IMG/VR virus record: IMGVR_UViG_3300005527_000069
Coordinates: 1 to 60,370 of that record
Strand: one strand, 5' to 3'
DNA length: 60,370 nt
Source of the DNA: a virus
The translations under genes and the position numbers were made by a program. Below are positions 22,428-29,043 of the stretch, in pieces. The notes beneath the pieces were generated by a model that did not search any database, was not told the DNA's origin, and saw nothing but the letters and a program-made list of their open reading frames with translations. Each line of letters starts with the position of its first letter. Within the stretch, counting starts at the first letter, position 1.

Positions 22428-24301
22428 TGAGATTACTAGAAGGTGGCAACGTATTCAAGGATGATCAAGGACAGGTCATCACGCAACGCATAGCGCAAGC
22501 CGACATCATGCCCACTGTGCAGTGGCTAGAACCCATCACTGGCATTGACTTTACCACAGAAAAAGACTCCATAGATGGACAACCGGCACGCTGGTTGGGT
22601 TCCACCGGTCGCAAGGAATCATCAGGTGATCTGGATCTGCAGATAGATGCCACAAAAATCTCCAAAGAACAATTGATAGATCGACTGCGAGATTGGGCCA
22701 AACAGCAAGGAGTGGATCCACAACGCTACATCAAGAAGTCCGGAATATCTGTGCATTTCCTCACTGCCATTGGTGGTGACCCACGTCGTGGGTTTGTGCA
22801 GACCGATTTCATGTTCGCAAATAAACCACGCTGGAATCAGTTCGTGTTGCGTAGCGATCCGGCCAGTGCCTACAAAGGTGCCCTGCGCAACATCATGATC
22901 AACTCCATGGCCAAATCCATGGGTTTCAAACTCAATCAGAATGATGGTATCGCAAATCGCAACACCAATGACATTGTCACCGACGATCCAGACGCGGTGG
23001 CCAAACTGTTGCTGAATCCCACCGCATCGGCCAAAGACCTCTATTCCGTGGAGAGCATCATGCGTGCTCTCAAAATGGATCCAAACAAAGACAGCAAGAT
23101 AGCAGACTTCCGTGCGCACATGGAACGTGAAGGCCAGCCCTTTGATGAAAATTTAGAAGAAGCCGAAGTGCATTTCTTGGCTCGCCTGCGCGACAGGATC
23201 GTGAATCAGGGCATGCAAATCATCGCTGAAGGTGTGCGCATCGAGCATCCCGAAGACATGGTATTTGACATGGGCAGTCGCGGCGCACAACAAGCACTCA
23301 CAGGCATTGTAAATACCGCACAGCAACCAGACACTGCCACTGTGAAATGGGATGGCAAACCCGCTATCATCTTTGGTCGCAAATCCAACGGTGATTTTGT
23401 GCTCACTGACAAGGCCGGTTTCCTGGCCAAGGGCTATGATGGTCTGGCCACTTCGCCTGATATGATCGCCCGCATCATGACTGCCAGAGGCGGCGAGCGT
23501 GGCGAACTCATAGGACTATATCAAAAACTGTTTCCGTTGTTGAGAGCAGCCACACCTCCAGATTTCAGAGGCTATGTTCAAGGAGACTTGCTCTACAGCG
23601 CACAACCTCAACAAGAGAATGGCAAATGGGTGTTCCAGCCCAACACAGTGAAATATTCAGTGGATGCTGACAGCGATCTTGGTCGCCAGATCGCGGCCAG
23701 TGATGCCGCAGTGGTCGTCCACACACAGTTAGATGCGCCAGGTGCGGCAGCCACTCCCATACGTGCGGCGGCACTGAAGCCGGTTCCGGGCCTGTTGATC
23801 TTGGACCCCAGCCTGCGAGAACCACAGCAAATAAAACTCGACGCCAAGACCGTAAAGAAAACACAGGATCTACTGAAATCCAAAGGTGCGGCCATAGATG
23901 CGCTGTTCAACCCTGCAGAACTGCGTGCCCGCAAGATCACCAACTTACCACAGTTGATGAAACAGTATATCAACACCCGTGTGCGTGCTGGCAGTTATGA
24001 TAACTTGATACAGGGATTTGGTCCCTGGGTGCAGGAACGAGAACCAGCCAAGGCACCGCGCATATTTGAGTGGGCCAATCTCAACAAACAGGGCGTGGCC
24101 GCTGTGTTCCAGACATTCTTGGATCTCAGCGCCTTGAAGAATCAAGTGGTGCGACAGTTAGACAGCCAAGCACATGATGTGCAGGCATCCATCAACGACG
24201 AGCCCGGACACGAAGGTTATGTGGGCCAGGGCATGAAATACGTGGATCGCATGCGTTTCAGCCAAGCCAACTTTGCCCGCAACAATCCTGATCTAGCCTG
24301 A
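22424..24301 (+). CDS. Nucleotidyltransferase plus nucleic-acid-ligase-like fusion protein
   Basis: A 625-residue protein from the ATG at 22424. The N-terminal half has WLGSTGRKESSGDLDLQID: G59-S60 then D69-L-D71, the helix-turn and DxD of the polymerase-beta-type nucleotidyltransferase fold. The C-terminal half has TVKWDGKPAIIFGR with K308-W-D-G311, matching motif I (K-x-D-G) of ATP-dependent DNA/RNA ligases. FRGYVQGDLLYS fits motif III and NTVKYSV may be part of motif IV. A protein that adds nucleotides and seals ends would suit RNA or DNA repair. Activity is inferred from motifs alone; it may also serve as a structural core protein with a dead ligase fold. Confidence 0.6.
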   Translation: MMRLLEGGNVFKDDQGQVITQRIAQADIMPTVQWLEPITGIDFTTEKDSIDGQPARWLGSTGRKESSGDLDLQIDATKISKEQLIDRLRDWAKQQGVDPQRYIKKSGISVHFLTAIGGDPRRGFVQTDFMFANKPRWNQFVLRSDPASAYKGALRNIMINSMAKSMGFKLNQNDGIANRNTNDIVTDDPDAVAKLLLNPTASAKDLYSVESIMRALKMDPNKDSKIADFRAHMEREGQPFDENLEEAEVHFLARLRDRIVNQGMQIIAEGVRIEHPEDMVFDMGSRGAQQALTGIVNTAQQPDTATVKWDGKPAIIFGRKSNGDFVLTDKAGFLAKGYDGLATSPDMIARIMTARGGERGELIGLYQKLFPLLRAATPPDFRGYVQGDLLYSAQPQQENGKWVFQPNTVKYSVDADSDLGRQIAASDAAVVVHTQLDAPGAAATPIRAAALKPVPGLLILDPSLREPQQIKLDAKTVKKTQDLLKSKGAAIDALFNPAELRARKITNLPQLMKQYINTRVRAGSYDNLIQGFGPWVQEREPAKAPRIFEWANLNKQGVAAVFQTFLDLSALKNQVVRQLDSQAHDVQASINDEPGHEGYVGQGMKYVDRMRFSQANFARNNPDLA

Positions 24302-24323
24302 TAGCCCCCGATTTCACCATTTC

Positions 24324-24337
24324 GGTATAAATAAAAG
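24324..24337 (+). promoter_or_regulatory. Putative late promoter TATAAATA
   Basis: GGTATAAATAAAAG carries the exact T4 late consensus TATAAATA (24326-24333). It lies 36 nt upstream of the 24373 gene, which has an AGGAG ribosome-binding site. Confidence 0.7.
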
Positions 24338-24372
24338 TAGGCCCGCTAAGGCCACTTATTAGGAGATTTAAA

Positions 24373-24756
24373 ATGGCACAATTTACACGCACCAATGGTG
24401 ATTCGCAACCAGTATTCGCGCTAGACACACAGAATGGTCCAGTCGCACCTTCCACTTCGTTGGCCGGTGTTCCTGTCCAGCCTCAAGGTCCAAAACTTGA
24501 CTTCTTCCGTGCAGTTGCTAACAACAGCATCAACGGCGAAGGCGGTGTAGCAGAATACGTTGCAAACGTGATCCAGGCTATCCAGCAAACATCCACAGTT
24601 GCTATGTATCAAGTTGACGGCGTAGCATTGTCAGTGGCTGTATATCCTACAGGCGCATTCGCAAACGCTGCCGCTTTCTTGTCAGCAGCCAACATCACCT
24701 ACACAGGTTTCCAGTTAGACTCAGCCACAAACGCTGGTTTCAAACTCACAACCTAA
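24373..24756 (+). CDS. Putative small virion structural protein
   Basis: A 127-residue protein of unknown family, uncharged and Ala/Thr/Val-rich (TSTVAMYQVDGVALSVAVYP; AAAFLSAANITYTGFQLDS). It has the best late promoter match in the window, a good AGGAG site and its own strong terminator, so it is a highly expressed one-gene late unit. This layout and the composition suggest an abundant capsid- or tail-associated protein. The codon choice is biased to frequent codons (GTT, GCA, AAC), unlike the flanking genes, which fits high expression. No catalytic motif is seen. Confidence 0.6.
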   Translation: MAQFTRTNGDSQPVFALDTQNGPVAPSTSLAGVPVQPQGPKLDFFRAVANNSINGEGGVAEYVANVIQAIQQTSTVAMYQVDGVALSVAVYPTGAFANAAAFLSAANITYTGFQLDSATNAGFKLTT

Positions 24757-24777
24757 TCTGTAGTTTTGGTATAGAAG

Positions 24778-24807
24778 AAACCCTAGTTCTTTAACTAGGG
24801 TTTTTTT
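24778..24807 (+). terminator. Rho-independent terminator
   Basis: An 11-bp perfect stem AAACCCTAGTT / AACTAGGGTTT with a CTTT loop and seven T. It ends the 24373 unit. Confidence 0.9.
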
Positions 24808-24811
24808 GTGG

Positions 24812-24820
24812 CTTAAATAC
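24812..24820 (+). promoter_or_regulatory. Putative late promoter CTTAAATAC
   Basis: TTAAATAC lies only 4 nt before the ATG at 24825, directly after a terminator, with no ribosome-binding site between. Transcription would start at or beside the start codon. Confidence 0.45.
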
Positions 24821-24824
24821 CCGC

Positions 24825-25067
24825 ATGGCAGATCAACGATACGTATATGAAAGTCCTGATGGTGGACACACTATCTATCGCAGGCATCCTGGCAAACTGG
24901 ATAGAGAATTGGTATCCATCGATCAGGAAACCCAGGACAAACTGGCTGCCTTGAAAGAAGACAAACTGTGGGGCGATATACGGCGCAGAGCCCAGCAAGA
25001 TCCTGCCCTACAGCAGATGTTGGATCAACTACGGATCTACTACAGTCTCAAGTATGCAAAAGATTGA
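24825..25067 (+). CDS. Small charged phage protein
   Basis: An 80-residue protein, MADQRYVYESPDGGHTIYRR at the start, then a helical charged body (DQETQDKLAALKEDKLWGDI). I recall related small proteins in marine T4-like phages, function unknown. No ribosome-binding site is visible and the start codon sits 4 nt from a late-type promoter, so the message may be leaderless. It overlaps the following gene by 14 nt. Confidence 0.55.
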   Translation: MADQRYVYESPDGGHTIYRRHPGKLDRELVSIDQETQDKLAALKEDKLWGDIRRRAQQDPALQQMLDQLRIYYSLKYAKD

Positions 25068-25485
25068 ATGCTATACCTTGTTTGATATCACTGCTACTGG
25101 GATAAATGGGCACGTCAAAGCCGCACAGTTTCCTTATGTGAGTCGCAACGGACTGACCATGGCAGACCCAGCGTCCTTGGCACGAGCACGCAATCAACAA
25201 AGGAATTTTGACACCTTATTGCAGTTGATCGGACTGCGCACCCAAATGTTCAATGTCAGCGATCCCACTGTGCAGGACACAGGGCCCTTTGGCAATCAAC
25301 GAACCTGGCACTTTGATTTTGAGATAGAACCGCAGGCGCAATGGTTGGTGGATGGTGATGAATTTTGGGTGCTTAAACAGGACAGTGACAGCACACCCAT
25401 GATCATTGATCTAGAAGAAACATCTGATCTCGAACCCAGGATCATAACATTAGGGGACAGCCCCAACACCATATATCATGCCTAA
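25054..25485 (+). CDS. Conserved phage protein of unknown function
   Basis: A 143-residue protein, MQKIECYTLFDITATGINGH at the start. SLARARNQQRNFDTLLQLIGLRTQ and RTWHFDFEIEPQAQW look like a conserved family seen in marine T4-like phages. No membrane segment or known catalytic motif. The mixed alpha/beta pattern and its place among late small genes leave a structural-assembly or regulatory role open. Confidence 0.55.
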   Translation: MQKIECYTLFDITATGINGHVKAAQFPYVSRNGLTMADPASLARARNQQRNFDTLLQLIGLRTQMFNVSDPTVQDTGPFGNQRTWHFDFEIEPQAQWLVDGDEFWVLKQDSDSTPMIIDLEETSDLEPRIITLGDSPNTIYHA

Positions 25486-25488
25486 ATC

Positions 25489-25498
25489 TATAAATAAA
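25489..25498 (+). promoter_or_regulatory. Putative late promoter TATAAATAAA
   Basis: It contains the T4 late consensus TATAAATA and lies 20 nt before the ATG at 25518, with a GAAGGAAG site between. Confidence 0.65.
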
Positions 25499-25517
25499 TC
25501 CATAACGAAGGAAGATC

Positions 25518-25781
25518 ATGGTCACGACCACGGACATCGAAAAGAAAAGCCTAGAAACTCACGTGGAACTGTGCGCGGAGAGATACAAGTTTCTGGAAGA
25601 AAAACTGGAAAACGTGGAGCAAAAGGTAACACAGACCGAAACCGTGATCAGAGAGATTCACGACATGATGCAAAGAATGGCCGACAAGCGCACGGATCAG
25701 ATCATATCGTGGGGCATAGGAATAATCGGGTTCCTGCTGGCCAGCCTGGGCTGGATGATAACCACATACGTGATCAAATAA
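25518..25781 (+). CDS. Small membrane protein with coiled coil
   Basis: An 87-residue protein. Residues ~5-60 form a heptad-like charged helix (CAERYKFLEEKLENVEQKVT; TVIREIHDMMQRMADK), and residues ~64-85 are one transmembrane segment (IISWGIGIIGFLLASLGWMI) near the C-terminus. The layout resembles phage spanin-, holin- or hemolysin-XhlA-type proteins: an N-terminal coiled coil followed by a C-terminal membrane anchor. The longer frame from 25478 overlaps it but is not the one with protein-like features in this segment. Confidence 0.65.
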   Translation: MVTTTDIEKKSLETHVELCAERYKFLEEKLENVEQKVTQTETVIREIHDMMQRMADKRTDQIISWGIGIIGFLLASLGWMITTYVIK

Positions 25782-25792
25782 TCATAGACCGC

Positions 25793-26284
25793 GTGGAATC
25801 CACGCTGGATCGCATAGCAAGACAGGTATTTGCCAATCCCAACTCAATACTGCCAGTCAACGATGGGTATCAAGCATTTGGACGCTATACTATCGTCAAA
25901 CAGGCCCAGTATTTTGAAGTGTATCGTGGAGCCACATTGGCCGCATGCCCCAGTTCTGCACGCCTGGCCCTGGCATGGTGCATAGCCGACAAACTGGGCA
26001 AATTCACCCTCACACAAGAGATCATGCTGTTTGATCAAGAAATAGAACGCCGCAGAGATGAGATCAGATATTTCCGGCACATGATAGAAACCACCACAGA
26101 CACTGAGCGTAAATATGTGCTGGAAGACAGATTGCAACACAGCCACACACGCTTGAAGTGGTTGCAAGAACACTTGGACAAATGCGTAAATCTGGCTAAA
26201 TACTGGCAACAAAAAGGATTCAAAGATGAAACTGCAAGAATTGGACTCAAAAACCAAAACACAACAAACACGCAAAGTGCTTGA
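25793..26284 (+). CDS. Conserved phage protein of unknown function
   Basis: I start this 163-residue protein at the GTG at 25793 (MESTLDRIARQVFANPNSIL), since the upstream part of the frame overlaps the membrane gene at 25518. NDGYQAFGRYTIVKQAQYFE and SSARLALAWCIADKLGKFTL are followed by a charged helical end (EIERRRDEIRYFRHMIETTT). I recall this layout from marine T4-like phages with no known role. The late-promoter element for the next gene lies inside its 3' end. The start is a judgement call. Confidence 0.5.
   Translation: MESTLDRIARQVFANPNSILPVNDGYQAFGRYTIVKQAQYFEVYRGATLAACPSSARLALAWCIADKLGKFTLTQEIMLFDQEIERRRDEIRYFRHMIETTTDTERKYVLEDRLQHSHTRLKWLQEHLDKCVNLAKYWQQKGFKDETARIGLKNQNTTNTQSA
26196..26203 (+). 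promoter_or_regulatory. Putative late promoter CTAAATAC
   Basis: It lies 22 nt before the ATG at 26226, inside the end of the previous gene, followed by an AAAGGA site. Confidence 0.5.
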
Positions 26285-27233
26285 AAGTTACTTTGGTCAA
26301 CAGTTAGACGTCGGCGCTGTCAGCGTCAAGACGGCCAAAGAGATGTTGAAAAAAATCCGCGGGCTGATCCGTGAGCATCGTGGCACACCACAATTCCATC
26401 GCAGTGAAAAGAATCCTGCTTATCTAAAGATGGTGGTCATGGAACAGGCTCTAGAGTCCAGGATACGAGAATCTCAACCTGGTGCCGCTCCTGGCATGGC
26501 CATGGCACAACAAGATCCACGACAGGCCGCTGCCGCCGCACAAGCAGACGCCAAATCTATGTCGGGCGGAATACGCAAAGCCGCTGCCGCCACTGGCACG
26601 CAGGCCAATCCTTTGGCTCGCGCAGTATCACAGGCCGCCCTGGGCAAGACCTTGGATCAGACCCAAAAGAAAGCCATGGCAGGTTTTGCCGCTGGCATTG
26701 GTGCTGCCATGAAAGATCCTCAGCAGGCCACACGTCTACAACAGATGTTGAAAACAGCCACGGCATCAGCCATGGAAGGCAAACGAGCACGCCGGCTCAA
26801 AGAAGCCAGCGAGATACAACAGGCTCAAGTGGTATTGGCCGCACAAGACATGGTTGACCAAGTTCAAAAAATGATTGAACAAGTTTCGGCCATGCAGTTC
26901 AAAGATTTGCCAGCACTTGTAGATTCGATCCGTAACGATCTTGGTATGGATCAAGCACAACAGTTTAACAATGATTGCACAGCCGCACTACAAGGTCTCA
27001 TCCAGGGCCTCCAGGGTTCCAAGACCCAGCTGGAAACCGCACAAGGTGTGCTCACAGGTCAAGCCCCAGTGGTTCCCGGACAAGATGCTGGCGCCGCAGG
27101 AGCCGCTACCCTTCCTACCGGAGATGTATCCGGTGCTGACACCGGTGAAACTCCAGACCTCAGCCTAGATGCCAATCTCGATGTAGATGCTGAAGAACTA
27201 CCAGCCCGAGCATTAGGCCGCGAGCGTAGATAA
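26226..27233 (+). CDS. Putative prohead core or scaffold-like protein
   Basis: A 335-residue protein. The first ~90 residues are a conserved-looking helical domain (VLESYFGQQLDVGAVSVKTA; HRGTPQFHRSEKNPAYLKM). Then comes a long Ala/Gln-rich stretch (residues ~85-200) and an acidic, Asp/Gly/Thr-rich tail (DAGAAGAATLPTGDVSGADT). High helix, high Ala/Gln and an acidic tail are typical of phage scaffold or core proteins. No protease or capsid gene is nearby in this window to confirm it. Own late-type promoter. Confidence 0.4.
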   Translation: MKLQELDSKTKTQQTRKVLESYFGQQLDVGAVSVKTAKEMLKKIRGLIREHRGTPQFHRSEKNPAYLKMVVMEQALESRIRESQPGAAPGMAMAQQDPRQAAAAAQADAKSMSGGIRKAAAATGTQANPLARAVSQAALGKTLDQTQKKAMAGFAAGIGAAMKDPQQATRLQQMLKTATASAMEGKRARRLKEASEIQQAQVVLAAQDMVDQVQKMIEQVSAMQFKDLPALVDSIRNDLGMDQAQQFNNDCTAALQGLIQGLQGSKTQLETAQGVLTGQAPVVPGQDAGAAGAATLPTGDVSGADTGETPDLSLDANLDVDAEELPARALGRERR

Positions 27234-27234
27234 C

Positions 27235-27570
27235 ATGCTGATCCGAGAGTTCCAGGATCCCTCAGTGCAGAGACTGGCCGCCATAGGCCAGTTTTTGCTC
27301 AAACGAGCCCAGGACACAGCCGCGGTCAAACCTTACAATGTAGATGCCTTTATAGATCTAGCCAGAGAAAATGGTATCAACATGGATCGGGAACGCTTGA
27401 TGACCTTGTCTACGCAACCACCACTCAACAATATCATCGCCAATATCCAGGGTGATGATATCATCTGGAAAGGTTCCCAAACCATCACACCAGATGGCGA
27501 AACCATGTCAGTGGATCAAGCCCGCAAAAAAGTCAACCAAATGGCCAAACGGGCCATTGACATCAAGTAA
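27235..27570 (+). CDS. Small conserved phage protein
   Basis: A 111-residue protein starting one base after the previous stop. The body (VQRLAAIGQFLLKRAQDTAA; NNIIANIQGDDIIWKGSQTI) reads as a compact alpha/beta domain and ends in basic helices (ARKKVNQMAKRAIDIK). I recognise the style from T4-like phages, not the function. Its TAA stop is part of the GTAAATAC late element at 27567. Confidence 0.5.
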   Translation: MLIREFQDPSVQRLAAIGQFLLKRAQDTAAVKPYNVDAFIDLARENGINMDRERLMTLSTQPPLNNIIANIQGDDIIWKGSQTITPDGETMSVDQARKKVNQMAKRAIDIK

Positions 27571-27585
27571 ATACTACTGTATACT
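27557..27585 (+). promoter_or_regulatory. Overlapping sigma70 and late promoters for iscU-iscA
   Basis: TTGACA (27557-27562), 17-bp spacer, TATACT (27580-27585); a GTAAATAC late element (27567-27574) lies within the spacer and includes the stop codon of the previous gene. An AGGAGGT site follows. Dual control would allow expression both early and late. Confidence 0.6.
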
Positions 27586-27601
27586 AACATAGGAGGTAGA
27601 T

Positions 27602-27994
27602 ATGGCTTATTCAGAAAAGGTCATTGATCACTATGAAAACCCCCGTAATGTTGGTGCTCTTGATAAGTCTGATCCTACCGTTGGCACTGGTATGGTTGGG
27701 GCACCTGCTTGCGGGGATGTAATGAAATTACAGATCAAGGTGGACGATGATACAGGTATTATTACAGATGCACGCTTTAAAACGTATGGCTGCGGATCGG
27801 CTATCGCGAGCTCGAGCCTGGTCACAGAATGGGTCAAAGGCAAAACCCTTGATGAAGCAGGAACAATCCGAAACAGCCAAATCGCAGAAGAACTAGCATT
27901 GCCACCAGTCAAGATCCACTGCTCCATCTTGGCCGAGGATGCCATCAAGGCTGCCATAGAAGACTATCGCAAAAAACATGATCACAGTCACTGA
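27602..27994 (+). CDS. iscU: Fe-S cluster assembly scaffold IscU
   Basis: A 130-residue protein of normal IscU length, opening MAYSEKVIDHYENPRNVGAL. The three cluster ligands are present (C37, C64, C107), as are D39 and the LPPVK motif (residues 100-104) that the HscA chaperone reads. IscU builds [2Fe-2S] clusters with IscS and passes them on via HscA/HscB. No IscS, HscA or ferredoxin is encoded in this window, so it must use the host machinery. The sequence is strikingly close to the proteobacterial housekeeping protein, which suggests recent host acquisition. Strong AGGAGGT site and dual promoter. It overlaps the next gene by 17 nt. Confidence 0.95.
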   Translation: MAYSEKVIDHYENPRNVGALDKSDPTVGTGMVGAPACGDVMKLQIKVDDDTGIITDARFKTYGCGSAIASSSLVTEWVKGKTLDEAGTIRNSQIAEELALPPVKIHCSILAEDAIKAAIEDYRKKHDHSH

Positions 27995-28307
27995 TGAAGC
28001 GGCCTGCCGCGTTAAGGAAAACATCGCCCGACGTGGACGCGGCCTAGGCATCAAGATTGGTGTGCGCACCACAGGCTGTTCGGGTCTGGCCTATACCCTG
28101 GAATACGTGGATACGGATCAAGGGCGAGAGCACTGCGTGGCACACTATGACATCAACGGTGTGCGCATATATGTGGATCCCAAGCATCGTCCTTATCTCG
28201 AAGGCATGACCATGGCATGGGTCAAAAACGGCCTCAACGAAGGATTTGATTTCATCAACCCTAACGAACGCGACCGCTGTGGTTGCGGAGAAAGTTTCCG
28301 AGTCTAA
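27978..28307 (+). CDS. iscA: A-type Fe-S carrier (IscA/ErpA family)
   Basis: A 109-residue protein with the three conserved cysteines: C34 in TTGCSGLAY, and C101 and C103 in the C-terminal CGCGESF. These bind a [2Fe-2S] or [4Fe-4S] cluster at the dimer interface. A-type carriers take clusters from scaffolds such as IscU and insert them into apo-proteins. It overlaps iscU by 17 nt, so the two should be made together. Clients within the window include the radical SAM protein; host targets are possible. Whether it is nearer IscA, ErpA or SufA cannot be settled by eye. Confidence 0.9.
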   Translation: MITVTDEAACRVKENIARRGRGLGIKIGVRTTGCSGLAYTLEYVDTDQGREHCVAHYDINGVRIYVDPKHRPYLEGMTMAWVKNGLNEGFDFINPNERDRCGCGESFRV

Positions 28308-28309
28308 TA

Positions 28310-29023
28310 TTGTATATTCAAAAATTTAACTACGAGCCCTTGAATCGCACCAGCGAAGATGGGCGACGACTGTATCTCACTCCCGATGGTAAAAAGTTAC
28401 CATCAGTTACTACCATACTTGACCGTACCAAGCCCGAAGAAAAGAAACAGGCTTTGGCCAATTGGAAAAAGCGTGTGGGTGAGGCCCAAGCACAGCAAAT
28501 TACCACGGAGGCCGCCAATCGCGGAACCCGTATGCATACATATCTTGAGCACTATGTCAAGACCGGTGAAATAAAACCAGCGGGCACTAATCCCTATGCC
28601 TGGAGCAGTCATGCCATGGCCATGACAGTGATTGAACAAGGACTTAAAAATGTTGAAGAATTTTGGGGTGTGGAAATACCGCTTTACTTTCCCAATCTCT
28701 ATGCAGGAACTTCGGACGGTGCTGGAATCCATCTTGGCAGCCAAAGCATCCTAGATTACAAACAAACCAACAAACCCAAGCGCCGGGAGTGGATCGAAGA
28801 TTACTTCCTGCAACTGGTGGCCTATGCCCTGGCCCACAACGAAGTGCATGGCACCCGCATACGCAAGGGCGTGGTGCTGATGTGTGTAAAACCTGAAATA
28901 GACACACAGTTTACTATCACAAAACCCCCAGAATATCAGGAATTCGTGCTGGAAGAGGCGGATTTTGATTATTGGGAACAGCAGTGGTGGCGGCGCCTGG
29001 AGCTCTATTACTTGACCGCATAA
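28310..29023 (+). CDS. PD-(D/E)XK (RecB/Cas4-like) exonuclease
   Basis: The frame has only TTG starts near the 5' end (28283 or 28310); I take 28310 (LYIQKFNYEPLNRTSEDG), just after the iscA stop, giving 237 residues. LPSVTTIL, RGTRMHTYLEHYVKTG, YAGTSDGAG and SILDYKQTNK give the H...D...D-x-K order of RecB-like nucleases. EDYFLQLVAYALAHNEVHG is the usual Q-x3-Y motif IV. Phage members degrade host DNA or act in recombination. Its TAA stop is part of the CATAAATAG promoter element at 29019. Confidence 0.8.
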   Translation: MYIQKFNYEPLNRTSEDGRRLYLTPDGKKLPSVTTILDRTKPEEKKQALANWKKRVGEAQAQQITTEAANRGTRMHTYLEHYVKTGEIKPAGTNPYAWSSHAMAMTVIEQGLKNVEEFWGVEIPLYFPNLYAGTSDGAGIHLGSQSILDYKQTNKPKRREWIEDYFLQLVAYALAHNEVHGTRIRKGVVLMCVKPEIDTQFTITKPPEYQEFVLEEADFDYWEQQWWRRLELYYLTA

Positions 29024-29027
29024 ATAG
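29019..29027 (+). promoter_or_regulatory. Putative late promoter CATAAATAG
   Basis: It shares its TAA with the stop codon of the nuclease gene and lies 17 nt before the ATG at 29044, with a CGGAGAG site between. Confidence 0.5.
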
Positions 29028-29043
29028 GTAATCGGAGAGTGGA

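Noticed and set aside
22255-22464. A 69-residue frame and the longer reading from 22316 that extends the 22424 gene upstream.
   Set aside because: Both are shadow frames of the 21747 gene; the ATGATG at 22424 with overlap of the previous stop is the better start.
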